Program-made: the position numbers and the translations under genes | The notes under the pieces: model-generated | The model's database searches: none | What the model saw: the letters and a program-made list of their open reading frames with translations, nothing else | Told to the model about the DNA's origin: nothing | Source of the DNA: Microbacterium yannicii | GTDB taxonomy: Bacteria; Actinomycetota; Actinomycetes; Actinomycetales; Microbacteriaceae | Direction: 5' to 3' | Assembly (NCBI RefSeq): GCF_024055635.1 | Contig: NZ_JAMXMB010000036.1 | Location: 186,001-250,000 of the forward strand | DNA length: 64,000 nt | Shown: positions 17,292 to 25,207 of the stretch, one piece after another | Numbering within the stretch: position 1 is the first letter of the stretch | Layout of the letters: each line of letters starts with the position of its first letter

Positions 17292-17798
17292 TCAGCGCAC
17301 GAAGCGGACTTCGGTGAGCGTCTCACCGAGGAACGGCTCGGTGTGCGTCGCGCCGTCGAGCGTGAAGCCGTTGCGCGCGTAGAAGCGGTGCGCGCGGGGG
17401 TTGTCTTCGGCGACCCAGAGGTACAGGCCCTCGGCGGGCTCGACGACCGCGTCGAAGAGGCGCTGTCCGATGCCGGTGCCGTGGAACGCGTCCAGCAGGT
17501 AGATGAAGTACAGCTCGCGGAACCGCGGCGCATCCTTGTCGCGGGCGGGGCCGGAGCCCGCGAACCCGACGATCTCGCCGTCCACGAGGGCGGCGAACAT
17601 CTTGAACTCCGGGCCCTGGACGGCCCAGTGGGTCCAGAGCTCGGCGAGGCGCTTGGGTGAGACCGCCTCGAGCGCGGCCTTGCTGATCAGGTGGTCGTAT
17701 GTCTCGTGCCAGGCGGTCGCGTGAACGCGGCCGAGGGCCTCCGCGTCGACGTCACGCACCGGACGGACGACGATGTCGGTCTGGGTTTCGGCTTCCAT
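17292..17798 (-). CDS. GNAT family N-acetyltransferase
   Basis: A 168-residue GNAT protein. The acetyl-CoA loop is FHGTGIGQRLFDAV, preceded by the strand FRELYFIYLLDAF; the C-terminal strand LYLWVAEDNPRAHRFYARNGF is characteristic of the family. It resembles general small-molecule N-acetyltransferases; the substrate cannot be predicted. TAGAGT lies exactly 6 nt before ATG 17798. Confidence 0.9.
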   Translation of the reverse strand: MEAETQTDIVVRPVRDVDAEALGRVHATAWHETYDHLISKAALEAVSPKRLAELWTHWAVQGPEFKMFAALVDGEIVGFAGSGPARDKDAPRFRELYFIYLLDAFHGTGIGQRLFDAVVEPAEGLYLWVAEDNPRAHRFYARNGFTLDGATHTEPFLGETLTEVRFVR

Positions 17799-17804
17799 GG
17801 CCAG

Positions 17805-17810
17805 ACTCTA
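17805..17810 (-). promoter_or_regulatory. -10 hexamer TAGAGT, leaderless start at 17798
   Basis: TAGAGT (minus strand) with a 6-nt gap (CTGGCC) to the ATG of the GNAT gene; no purine-rich ribosome binding site is present. Confidence 0.5.
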
Positions 17811-17987
17811 CGCGGCTCGGCGCGAGACCAGAAATCCGGAGAACACCCGGTGAACACCGTATGGCGAACGGATGCCGCGGCCCTGGCGTGACGCACTTCA
17901 CGGCGCAGGCGGTGCGAGCGCCAGGTGTCCAGGAGCGCCCACATGTCAGGATTCGACAATCGAATGGGCGGATCCGTCGAGGATCGC

Positions 17988-17993
17988 TACCAT
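17988..17993 (+). promoter_or_regulatory. -10 hexamer TACCAT, leaderless start at 18002
   Basis: TACCAT lies 8 nt before GTG 18002, which favours that codon over GTG 18008 or ATG 18011 as the thioesterase start. Confidence 0.4.
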
Positions 17994-18001
17994 CACACCT
18001 C

Positions 18002-18562
18002 GTGAACGTGATGTGGCGGACCCTGATCGTGATGCTCACCGCGCGCCGGCGCCTGCGCCGCGGAGGGCGACTCGAGCCCACCGGGATCAGCCGCATTCGG
18101 CTGACCACGCTGCTCACCGACATCGACCTGCTGCGCCATATGAACAACGGCCGCTACCTGTCCCTGTTCGATCTCGGCCGCTGGGACCTCCTCATCCGCA
18201 CGGGTCTCTGGGATGTCATGAAGACCCACGGCTGGTACGCCGTCGTGTCGAGCGAGACCGTCACCTTCCGCAAGTCCCTCAACCTCTGGCAGCGCTTCGA
18301 CGTCGAGTCGCGCATGATCGGCCACGACAACAAGGCCGTGTACCTCGAGCACCGCGCCGTGGTCGATGGCGAGGTCTACGCCCGCGCCATCATCCGGGCG
18401 CGGATGATGAAGCGAGCGGGCGGAACACTGCCGCACGAGGAGCTGTTCGCCGCCATCGGGCGCCCTGAGGGCGTGCCGGAGGTGGACGAGTGGGTGCACG
18501 AGTGGGCTGCGGCATCCGCTCTTCCACCGACGCGTGCGCAGGCGCCGAGCGTCTGGAGCTGA
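18002..18562 (+). CDS. acyl-CoA thioesterase family (4HBT-like hotdog) protein
   Basis: A 186-residue hotdog-fold protein. The central signature TDIDLLRHMNNGRYLSLFDLGRWDLL is that of the 4HBT_2/THEM6-like thioesterases, with the conserved Asp and HMNN in the helix that forms the active site, followed by strands WYAVVSSETVTFRKSLNLW and NKAVYLEHRAVVDGEVYARAI. It probably hydrolyses acyl-CoA in the cytosol. Three possible starts lie within 9 nt; GTG 18002 is chosen from its promoter spacing. Confidence 0.82.
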   Translation: MNVMWRTLIVMLTARRRLRRGGRLEPTGISRIRLTTLLTDIDLLRHMNNGRYLSLFDLGRWDLLIRTGLWDVMKTHGWYAVVSSETVTFRKSLNLWQRFDVESRMIGHDNKAVYLEHRAVVDGEVYARAIIRARMMKRAGGTLPHEELFAAIGRPEGVPEVDEWVHEWAAASALPPTRAQAPSVWS

Positions 18563-18588
18563 CTTCCGGCCGGGCTACGTGGGATCGG

Positions 18589-18894
18589 CTAGGCGGGTGG
18601 GTCGGGCTCGGGCACCATCGTCAGACCGGCGGGGGAGTTGGCGGCCTTCGTGAGGGCCTCGATCCAGGCCGGGTTGAGGCGCGGCTGGCGTCCGCCGAAG
18701 TACTCGAACGTCAGCGTGACGTTCGGGCTCAGCCAGATCGACGTGCGGCCGAGGCCGCTGCGCATCGGGTCGGTCCAGGTGAAGGGGAATGCCTCGCCGC
18801 GCCGTAGCTTCGCCCAGATCACCTGCTGCAGGTGCGCGAGGATCCGGTCGTCGAACGAGACAGTGACCCGTGAATCGTAGGTGAGCGTTCCCAT
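18589..18894 (-). CDS. DUF7882 family protein (copy 1)
   Basis: A 101-residue protein (MGTLTYDSRVTVSFDDRI...). It matches the short Microbacteriaceae family often labelled ATP-dependent DNA ligase in databases, now DUF7882; no ligase motif (KxDG) is present. Conserved parts are FDDRILAHLQQVIWAKLRRGE, IWLSPNVTLTFEYFGG and the C-terminal WIEALTKAANSPAGLTMVPEP. A paralogue lies 1.3 kb away. ATG 18894 is chosen over a longer frame because the family starts with MGTL and TACTGT lies 7 nt upstream. Function unknown. Confidence 0.8.
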   Translation of the reverse strand: MGTLTYDSRVTVSFDDRILAHLQQVIWAKLRRGEAFPFTWTDPMRSGLGRTSIWLSPNVTLTFEYFGGRQPRLNPAWIEALTKAANSPAGLTMVPEPDPPA

Positions 18895-18901
18895 CGTCTC
18901 C

Positions 18902-18907
18902 ACAGTA
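18902..18907 (-). promoter_or_regulatory. -10 hexamer TACTGT, leaderless start at 18894
   Basis: TACTGT (minus strand) with a 7-nt gap to the MGTL start of the first DUF7882 gene. Confidence 0.45.
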
Positions 18908-19031
18908 GTCGTCGGTCCGGCGGATTCACGCCTATCAGCGTGCGTCCGCAGACGGGGAATCGCATCATAGTCGTTTGGCGGCACTTTGTCTGGTGTTGCG
19001 CCGGAACACGAAGCTCGTTGACGCTGGGTGG

Positions 19032-19820
19032 ATGGTCAGCTCGCCTCAACTCACTCGGGACCTGCGTTCGGCGCTCTCAGCCGGCGAGCTGTCCGTCGCA
19101 TTCCAACCTCAGTTCGATCTCGTGGGACCGATCGCAACGACCGGTGCGGTGCTCCCCGAGCCGGTCGCCGTCGAAGCGCTCTGCCGCTGGAACCACGCCC
19201 TGCTGGGTGCGGTGTCGCCCGAGCTGTTCATCCCGCTCGCGGAAGCCGGCGAGTTCCTCGACGAGATGGACGCCCACGTGTTCGCCCGCGCCGCGGCGCA
19301 GCTCACGCAGTGGCGGGCCGAAGGTCACCTGCTCAGCCTCGCGGTGAACGCGTCTCCGGCGCACTTCTCGTCGAAGTACGCCCACGCGGTTCTCGCCGGG
19401 CTCGATGCGCTCGACCTCGATCCCGCCGCGGTGACGATCGAGATCACCGAGGCGCCCTCACCGCAGCTTCGACCGCCGATGCTGGCCGCGATCCAGTCGC
19501 TCCACGCCGTCGGCGTCGCGATCTCGGTCGATGACTACGCCGCCGGCGACACCACCGTCGCCATGCTCGAGGCGATCCCCATCGACGAGGTCAAGATCGA
19601 CCGATCGCTCACCCAGCGCACGGACGCCGCCGCCGACGACGCGATCGCCGCGGTCGTGGAGAGCAGCGGCGCTCACGGCTGGCGCGTGGTCGCCGAAGGG
19701 ATCGAGACCATCGCGGATCTGGAACGCTCGCGCGCGCGGGGGTGCCACCGCGGTCAGGGATACCTGTTGGGCATGCCCATGTCGGCTGACGACATGGATG
19801 TCCGACTCGCCAAGGTCTGA
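19032..19820 (+). CDS. EAL domain protein, probable c-di-GMP phosphodiesterase
   Basis: A 262-residue stand-alone EAL domain without membrane helices or sensor. The signature glutamate is in VAVEALCRW; further metal and catalytic residues are visible in AVNASP, IEITEAP, VDDYAAGD, IPIDEVKIDRS, VVAEGIET and GCHRGQGYLLGMP. The usual DDFGTGYSS loop is replaced by DDYAAGDTT, which could weaken catalysis. It would act on cytosolic c-di-GMP, opposite the phytochrome-GGDEF protein nearby. The start is uncertain; a TTG at 18975 would add 19 residues. Confidence 0.85.
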   Translation: MVSSPQLTRDLRSALSAGELSVAFQPQFDLVGPIATTGAVLPEPVAVEALCRWNHALLGAVSPELFIPLAEAGEFLDEMDAHVFARAAAQLTQWRAEGHLLSLAVNASPAHFSSKYAHAVLAGLDALDLDPAAVTIEITEAPSPQLRPPMLAAIQSLHAVGVAISVDDYAAGDTTVAMLEAIPIDEVKIDRSLTQRTDAAADDAIAAVVESSGAHGWRVVAEGIETIADLERSRARGCHRGQGYLLGMPMSADDMDVRLAKV

Positions 19821-19908
19821 CGACCCCGCGGCCTCCTTGGAGGTCGATCCGCCTCCGGGCCCGAGTGCTCAGGCCGTCAGTTCTGCGCGGATGCGCAGCG
19901 CCCGAGAC

Positions 19909-20166
19909 TCAGAGCCCGTAGTCCGTCGCGTCGTCGGAGGACTCCTCGGCGGTGCCGGTCGCATCGCCCACCTCGAACTGGGACCACGTGACGGGCATCC
20001 CCGGTGAGAACAGGATGTCGACGCCCGGCCCACCCCGCAGCGGCGGGATGTTCACATAGCCGCCGCCGGCCTTGATCGCTTCGAGGATATTGCCCTTGAG
20101 CTCCGTCACCGGGTCGGGGAGGAAATAGTCGCGTCCGTCGACAGTCAGTCGGTTCACGATCGCCAT
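19909..20166 (-). CDS. conserved small hypothetical protein
   Basis: An 85-residue acidic protein (MAIVNRLTVDGRDYFLPDPVTELKG...). It has a beta-strand, a helix (ELKGNILEAIKAGGGYVNIP) and a strand with FSPGMPVTWSQFEV, then a Glu/Ser/Asp tail. This pattern is like a single-domain DUF4062-free Microbacteriaceae protein, but no family is recognised with confidence. TACTGT lies 6 nt before ATG 20166. It stands between the EAL gene and the second DUF7882 copy, and is divergent from the latter. Confidence 0.6.
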   Translation of the reverse strand: MAIVNRLTVDGRDYFLPDPVTELKGNILEAIKAGGGYVNIPPLRGGPGVDILFSPGMPVTWSQFEVGDATGTAEESSDDATDYGL

Positions 20167-20172
20167 GGCCCC

Positions 20173-20178
20173 ACAGTA
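20173..20178 (-). promoter_or_regulatory. -10 hexamer TACTGT, leaderless start at 20166
   Basis: Same hexamer as before the first DUF7882 gene, here with a 6-nt gap (GGGGCC) to ATG 20166. Confidence 0.45.
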
Positions 20179-20197
20179 CCCGCCCTTCGCCGCCGGT

Positions 20198-20203
20198 TAG
20201 GAT
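20198..20203 (+). promoter_or_regulatory. -10 hexamer TAGGAT, leaderless start at 20210
   Basis: TAGGAT with a 6-nt gap (CGAGCG) to GTG 20210; the divergent small gene leaves only 43 bp for both promoters. Confidence 0.5.
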
Positions 20204-20209
20204 CGAGCG

Positions 20210-20512
20210 GTGGGCACACTTCATTACGGCTCCCCGCCGGCCTCGTTCCAGATCGACGACCGCGCGCTCGCTCACATCGAACTCGTGGTGATGGCGAAGC
20301 TGCGCCGCCGCGAGAACCTGTCGTTCTCACTGGTCGACGAGCAGACCTCCGTGCGGCAGGCGATGTGGATCTCACCGGTCACCACGCTGCGCTTCTCCTA
20401 CGACGGCCCGATGCCGGAGATCAACCGGCTGTGGCTCCAGGAGCTCGTCGACACCGCCAACTCCTCCAGCGGACTGCGGCTCGTGCCCGAGCCGGAGCTG
20501 CCCTCACGCTGA
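20210..20512 (+). CDS. DUF7882 family protein (copy 2)
   Basis: A 100-residue paralogue of the gene at 18589-18894: MGTLHYGS, then DDRALAHIELVVMAKLRRREN, MWISPVTTLRFSYDG and LWLQELVDTANSSSGLRLVPEPELP. It shares the order and the spacing of all conserved blocks with copy 1 but differs at many positions, so the duplication is old. GTG start. Its last 9 bp overlap tail-to-tail with the phytochrome gene. Function unknown. Confidence 0.8.
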   Translation: MGTLHYGSPPASFQIDDRALAHIELVVMAKLRRRENLSFSLVDEQTSVRQAMWISPVTTLRFSYDGPMPEINRLWLQELVDTANSSSGLRLVPEPELPSR

Positions 20513-22456
20513 GACGCGTCCGCCGCCGTCACGCTTCGCCCGGTACATCGCCGCATCCGCGGCATCGATGAGCGCTCCGGGTGAACTGCCGCGCTCGGTG
20601 GCGACGACGCCGGCCGACGCGTTCACGGTGATCTGGGTTCCGCGAACGACGATCGGCTCCCTGATGGCGGCGACCGCGCGCCCGGCGATCGCGGCCGCCT
20701 CGGCCTGGCCTGCGCCGACGCATACCATCACGAACTCGTCGCCGCCCAGCCGCACGACGGCGTCCGAGCCGCGTGCCACGCCGCTCAGGCGCCGGCCGAT
20801 CGCCGCGAGAACCGCATCCCCCATCTCGTGCCCGTGTGTGTCGTTGACCGCCTTGAAGTCGTCGAGATCGAGGAACACGACGGCGAGCGCCTTCTCGGAG
20901 CCCTCCAGGAGCTCCTCCAGGCGGTCGTCGAGGAAGCGGCGGTTGTGCAGGCCCGTGAGCGGGTCCCGCAGTGCCAGCTCGGCGAGTTCGGCTTGCGTGC
21001 GGGCCACCATGGCCGAACGGATCTCCTCACCGAGCTCGAACGCGTCCTGCGCGTGCTCGCCCCACGGCAGGCTCCGGCCGGTGACGCTCTCGCGCCAGGC
21101 CGAGAACGACCGCCGCGGCGAGAGGGTGTGGTCGCGGTTCGCGGCGCTCTGATCTCCGAGCCAATCGACGGATCGCGCCACCTCGCTGCGGACGAACACG
21201 AGCATGTCGCCTTCGCCGCCGAGCGGGACGATGAGCAGCCCCGTGACGTCCGGGATCTCGACGGCGAGCTCCGGCCGTTCGAGGGGAAGGGACTCCCACA
21301 CGAACCGGCCCACCTCGAGTTCCTCGACCAGGGCGAACAGTCGGTCGGCCGGGGGGACGACGCCGACGGTGTGCACCAGATCGCCGATGCGCAGCAGGGC
21401 TCCGTCGGCAGGCACGACGTCGAGCACGGTGCGGGAACCCGTCATCAGCACCGTCCCCACGTCGGCGCGACTGTACAGCGGGGCGATGATCGACATCCGC
21501 CGCTCGCGGGATTCGAGCTGCCGACGCAGGCGATGGATCTGCTGGGCGGCGGTCAGCTGCGTGCCCACCTGCGTCGCCAGGACTTCGAGCGCACGCCGCA
21601 GGAGCACGGGCATCCGGCGGGGTGAACGGTGCGCGCAGGTGAACATGCCCACGAGGTGGTCGTCGATGACGATGCCGAACGACACCGTCGACGCCTGACC
21701 CATGTTCCGCATGAACTGCAGGTGATGCGGCGAGACGGCCCGAAGCTCTGCGGCGCCGAGATCCACGGGAGCCGCCTCGGGCAGCAGGGTGTGAAGAGCC
21801 AGGCCCCGGTCCTCCGTGTCGGCAATCACGCGCGAGCGCTTGTCGATGTAGAGGGCGCGCGCCTGCGAGGGGATGTCGGATGCCGGAAAGTGGAGTCCGA
21901 AGTACGGCTCCATGTCGGACTCGCGCTCGTCGGCGACGATCTGCCCGTGCCCGTCCTCGTGGAACTGGTAGCACATGACCCGGTCGAAGCCCGTGATGTC
22001 CTTGATCTCGCGGGCCGCGCGACGACGCAGCTCGTCGGGATCGGAGATCCCGGCCAGACGTTGGATCGCGCTGACCACACCGGTGCGCACGTAATCCAGG
22101 TCGGGCACGATGGGCTCGAGCTCGAGGAGCAGGGGACTCGTGCCGCGGTGTGCGATGACGTCGTACGCCCGGCCCTCGAACTCCGCGCGCACGGGGTCGA
22201 CAGCGACCCCCTCGCTGATCGCCCGGATGAGCATCTCGCTGCCGGACTCGCGCAGGTCACGGCCGAGCCAGTGCTCGACGTTCTCGCTGGCCACGACGAC
22301 GACACCCGTCGGCTCGTCGAGGCCGAAGAGGATCCCGTGGGACTGGATCCGGCCGATGGTGCGGATCGGCTCGGTCGCGCATTCCTGCAGGCGCAGATTC
22401 TCTGCGGCATCGCGTGCGCGGTCGCCGTCGAAGATCCGTGAAGAAAGGTCGGTCAA
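20504..22456 (-). CDS. bacteriophytochrome with GGDEF output (red/far-red light-controlled diguanylate cyclase)
   Basis: A 650-residue photoreceptor. PAS-like start with bilin-attaching Cys26 in LQECATEPIRTIGRIQSHG; GAF domain with DRVMCYQFHEDGHGQIVADE, HFPASDIPSQARALY near residue 190 and SPHHLQFMRNMG; PHY domain with tongue motif SPRRSFSAW; C-terminal GGDEF domain (FLDLDDFKAVNDTHGHEMGD, RLGGDEF near residue 570). All residues needed for biliverdin binding and catalysis appear present, so it should make c-di-GMP under light control. The start is TTG, with GAAGGG 8 nt upstream. No heme oxygenase gene lies nearby, so biliverdin must come from elsewhere. Confidence 0.92.
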   Translation of the reverse strand: MTDLSSRIFDGDRARDAAENLRLQECATEPIRTIGRIQSHGILFGLDEPTGVVVVASENVEHWLGRDLRESGSEMLIRAISEGVAVDPVRAEFEGRAYDVIAHRGTSPLLLELEPIVPDLDYVRTGVVSAIQRLAGISDPDELRRRAAREIKDITGFDRVMCYQFHEDGHGQIVADERESDMEPYFGLHFPASDIPSQARALYIDKRSRVIADTEDRGLALHTLLPEAAPVDLGAAELRAVSPHHLQFMRNMGQASTVSFGIVIDDHLVGMFTCAHRSPRRMPVLLRRALEVLATQVGTQLTAAQQIHRLRRQLESRERRMSIIAPLYSRADVGTVLMTGSRTVLDVVPADGALLRIGDLVHTVGVVPPADRLFALVEELEVGRFVWESLPLERPELAVEIPDVTGLLIVPLGGEGDMLVFVRSEVARSVDWLGDQSAANRDHTLSPRRSFSAWRESVTGRSLPWGEHAQDAFELGEEIRSAMVARTQAELAELALRDPLTGLHNRRFLDDRLEELLEGSEKALAVVFLDLDDFKAVNDTHGHEMGDAVLAAIGRRLSGVARGSDAVVRLGGDEFVMVCVGAGQAEAAAIAGRAVAAIREPIVVRGTQITVNASAGVVATERGSSPGALIDAADAAMYRAKRDGGGRVSA

Positions 22457-22679
22457 CGCATGCCCTTCGGTACATGTGGGGGGACGGGGGGAACTGCGTT
22501 GGCGAGAGTCCCATCATAGGCGCGAGCCGAGTCGGCGTCGAAGAGCCCTCCCCGGCGGGTGGCCCGCTAGCGCACGGCGATGTGCGGCGCAAGCGGTTTG
22601 CCCGGGTGGTCTGCGTGCTGTTGCCTGGACGATCGGAGGCGCCGGCGATCCCGCCGGTGCGGGAGGGAAGGAGTGCGCC

Positions 22680-23321
22680 GTGGATACGAGCACCCTCATC
22701 TGGATCATCGTCGGCATCGCCATCGTCCTGGTCATCGTCGTCGTCGCCCTGCTGGTGACGGCGAAGGGGCGCCGCGCGCGCCGGATGGAGCAGCAGCACG
22801 GGCGCGCCGAGAAGCTTCGCGCCGACGCGCGGGAGACCGAGCTGCAGGCCCGTGAGCACGAGGCGGAAGCAGCCCGCGCCCGTGCCGACGCTGCGGCGGC
22901 CTCCGCGGCCGCCGAGGCCGCGAAGGCGCGCGCCGCCGAGGCGTCGATCGATGCCGAGCGCCGCGCCGGAACGATCGACGACCACAGCACGGAGGCCGAG
23001 AAGCTGCGCCAGCAGCAGGCGGAGACGTTGCGCAAGGCGGACGATGTCGACCCGTACGTCGGCGATGACGGGCGAGCGGCGGCGAGCACCGGCGCTGCGG
23101 TCACCGACGACCGCGCGGCGGTCCGTGACGGTGACACTGCCGGCGACCGCGCGGTCGTCCGCGACGCCGACACGGTCGACGACCGTACGCCGGCCGGCGA
23201 GACGAGCGGGGGCGACCGCGCCGCGGTGCGCGACGCCGACACGGTCGACGATCGCACCACGGTCGCCGACGAGCAGATCACCCGGCCGCCGGCCCCGCCG
23301 ACGCGCAACGACCGCGCCTGA
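22680..23321 (+). CDS. membrane-anchored coiled-coil protein
   Basis: A 213-residue protein with one N-terminal membrane helix (LIWIIVGIAIVLVIVVVALLV split by no charge), a basic RRARR stop-transfer and a long Ala/Glu/Arg-rich coiled coil (about residues 30-110). The rest is an acidic disordered tail with three copies of a D-R-A-V-V-R-D-A-D-T-V-D-D-R-T motif. GTG 22680 follows a strong GGAGGGAAGGAG. Architecture resembles ATP synthase b-like stalk or scaffold proteins, but no family is recognised. Confidence 0.7.
   Translation: MDTSTLIWIIVGIAIVLVIVVVALLVTAKGRRARRMEQQHGRAEKLRADARETELQAREHEAEAARARADAAAASAAAEAAKARAAEASIDAERRAGTIDDHSTEAEKLRQQQAETLRKADDVDPYVGDDGRAAASTGAAVTDDRAAVRDGDTAGDRAVVRDADTVDDRTPAGETSGGDRAAVRDADTVDDRTTVADEQITRPPAPPTRNDRA
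23109..23255 (+). repeat. imperfect coding repeat
   Basis: Three units of about 40 bp (near 23109, 23145 and 23214) sharing GACCGCGCGGTCGTCCGCGA and GCCGACACGGTCGACGA; units two and three are nearly identical. They encode the D-R-A-V-R-D-A-D-T-V-D-D-R motif in the tail of the coiled-coil protein. Confidence 0.7.
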
Positions 23322-23354
23322 CGCCCACGTCGAGCACGACGGCACGCGGCCCGC

Positions 23355-23360
23355 TAGCGT
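23355..23360 (+). promoter_or_regulatory. -10 hexamer TAGCGT, leaderless start at 23367
   Basis: TAGCGT with a 6-nt gap (GGGGGC) to GTG 23367. Confidence 0.45.
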
Positions 23361-23366
23361 GGGGGC

Positions 23367-24776
23367 GTGATCGCCGTGCTCGACGTGCTCCGCACCGCGG
23401 GCCGCCTGCTGTGGCGGCACTGGCCGGCGCTGCTCGCGTGGTATGCGGCAGGGGTGCTCGGACGCTATGTCGTGATCGAGGCGGCCGGCTTCGTCGGCGC
23501 CTACAACGCCGTCGCCGGGTCCCTCCTGCTGCCCCTGGCGATCCTCTCGCGCCTGGTGGCGCTCGTCGCGATGCTCCTCGTCGTGCGGGACGGGATGCGG
23601 CAGCTGGATGCCATCTCCCCGCTGCCGGAGGACGCCGCCACGCGTCGCCGGCAGTTCGCGGACGCGCTCCTCGCCGGCATCCTGCCGTTCTTCGCCTTCT
23701 ATGCGGCGTGGGGTCTCCTGCGCGAGGATGCCGCGGCGTACTCGGCGCGCGCGCTGGAGGTGAGCGCGGGGCTCAACTTCACCGCGATCGTGGACAAGAC
23801 CGACCCGGCGGGCGACGGCTTGGCGGGCGCGCTGACGCTCACCCCGCTGACGTTCGCGATCGTGGTCGTCGCGTTCGCGCTGCGGTGGGTGCTGAAGCGC
23901 TATCGTCAGCGACTGCCGCGCTGGTTCGGCGTCATCGTGGTCTACCTCGAAGCGGTCTGGGTGTACTTCGCCGCCCTCGTCCTGTCTGTCGCGATCGAAG
24001 CCGTCACCGGGTGGGTGCAGACGCGGCAGGCGATGGTGTGGCTCGACGACCTCCGGGCCACCGTCTCCGCGGCGTTCGCACCGCTCGCCTGGATCTGGGA
24101 GGGCGTGGAGTGGTTGCTCGGCGAAGCCGGCGGCATCATCCTCCTTCCTCTCGCGTGGCTCGCGATCGCCGGCGTCGTGTACGGGCAGGCGGTCGCGCCC
24201 GAGCCGGTGCCCACGGATGCGCTCGGGGGCGCGGTGGCGGCGCGCGTTCGCAGCCGCTACCGCACGCTGCCGGCCCGGCTGCGTGCGCGCCTCCGTGACA
24301 TCTGGGCGGACATCGCCTCGCGGTTCACCCCGATCGGCGAGGCGATCGTGCTGATGTGGCGAGCCGGCCCGGTGCTCATCGGCGGATTCGTGCTGCTCTA
24401 CACCGTGCTGCTGGCCGTGCAGGGGTGGGCGGAATGGGGTCTGCTGCGCCTCATCGGCCCGCACGACCTCAACGACTTCTGGCTCGTGTTCGATCAGGCG
24501 ATCTTCCTCGTCGTCCCGGTGCTCATCGAGCCCATCCGCATTGCGCTGGTGGCGGGCGGCTACGACGCCGTCATCGGCCGGCTGGTCTCGCGCCGCGCGG
24601 CCGCGGCCGCGCCCTCGAGTGCGGTCGCGCCCTCGACGGAGCAGGCGGTGCCTGCGGCACCCGCGGAATCAGAGAGCGATCACGGCTCGACGACGAAGCG
24701 GACGTTGTCGGGCCAGAGTTCGGACGAGATCACGTCCACCCCGAACGGGCCGACGGCGTCTCGCGGCACGACGTAG
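23367..24776 (+). CDS. large integral membrane protein of unknown function
   Basis: A 469-residue membrane protein with about eight hydrophobic segments (for example residues 17-37, 45-75, 105-120, 165-185, 200-225, 250-280, 335-360 and 385-405). A cytosolic-looking arginine-rich loop (ARVRSRYRTLPARLRARLRD) is at about residue 300. The last 60 residues are Ala/Ser/Thr-rich and end inside the coding region of the convergent next gene: the two overlap for 97 bp. No family is recognised. Confidence 0.7.
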   Translation: MIAVLDVLRTAGRLLWRHWPALLAWYAAGVLGRYVVIEAAGFVGAYNAVAGSLLLPLAILSRLVALVAMLLVVRDGMRQLDAISPLPEDAATRRRQFADALLAGILPFFAFYAAWGLLREDAAAYSARALEVSAGLNFTAIVDKTDPAGDGLAGALTLTPLTFAIVVVAFALRWVLKRYRQRLPRWFGVIVVYLEAVWVYFAALVLSVAIEAVTGWVQTRQAMVWLDDLRATVSAAFAPLAWIWEGVEWLLGEAGGIILLPLAWLAIAGVVYGQAVAPEPVPTDALGGAVAARVRSRYRTLPARLRARLRDIWADIASRFTPIGEAIVLMWRAGPVLIGGFVLLYTVLLAVQGWAEWGLLRLIGPHDLNDFWLVFDQAIFLVVPVLIEPIRIALVAGGYDAVIGRLVSRRAAAAAPSSAVAPSTEQAVPAAPAESESDHGSTTKRTLSGQSSDEITSTPNGPTASRGTT

Positions 24777-25207
24777 CGCACGTCGAGGGTGTACGGCTCG
24801 GTCAGATCCGACGAGCACGATGCCGGACGCAGCGGGTCCCAGTCCGTGGTGAGCGACGACGTGTCGGGGTCCCACTCGCGCTGCGCCCCTTCCAGCTCGC
24901 GGAGCATCGGCTCCGCGCAGGCGAGTCCCGATGCGCCGGGGTCGATATCGATCTGCACTCTGAGCACCCTGGCATTGCTCGGCGCGAGCGGGTCGTCGAC
25001 GAAGTCCGCCACCGCGGGACCGACCTGCGCCTTCCCGTAGTGCGCGTCCTGCCCCGGTTCGACCACGACGGGCGCGGCCGGGACGCCGGAGTCCGCCTCG
25101 CTCCACTCGTGCCAGGCGACCGTCGCCCCCAGCGCCGGAAGGACGACTACCAGCGCGCCGAGCGCCACGGCATTCCTACGCCACCACCCGGTCACGGGTT
25201 CGCCCAT
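24680..25207 (-). CDS. membrane-anchored extracytoplasmic protein
   Basis: A 175-residue protein with a single N-terminal membrane segment (residues 12-32) and an outside domain rich in beta-strands; two Cys (LACAEPM and PASCSSDL) may form a disulfide. It is the third gene of a minus-strand operon whose members share the same plan and start positions overlapping the upstream stops (16 bp here). Its 3' end overlaps the convergent membrane gene by 97 bp. Function unknown. Confidence 0.7.
   Translation of the reverse strand: MGEPVTGWWRRNAVALGALVVVLPALGATVAWHEWSEADSGVPAAPVVVEPGQDAHYGKAQVGPAVADFVDDPLAPSNARVLRVQIDIDPGASGLACAEPMLRELEGAQREWDPDTSSLTTDWDPLRPASCSSDLTEPYTLDVRYVVPRDAVGPFGVDVISSELWPDNVRFVVEP

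Noticed and set aside
18589-20512. ATP-dependent DNA ligase for the 100-residue proteins
   Set aside because: The name is used for relatives in databases, but length and lack of the KxDG active-site motif exclude ligase function.
22457-22679. Possible c-di-GMP riboswitch between the phytochrome gene and the coiled-coil gene
   Set aside because: I looked for the GEMM conserved segments because of the neighbouring GGDEF gene and did not find them; the region only offers the strong GGAGGGAAGGAG site.
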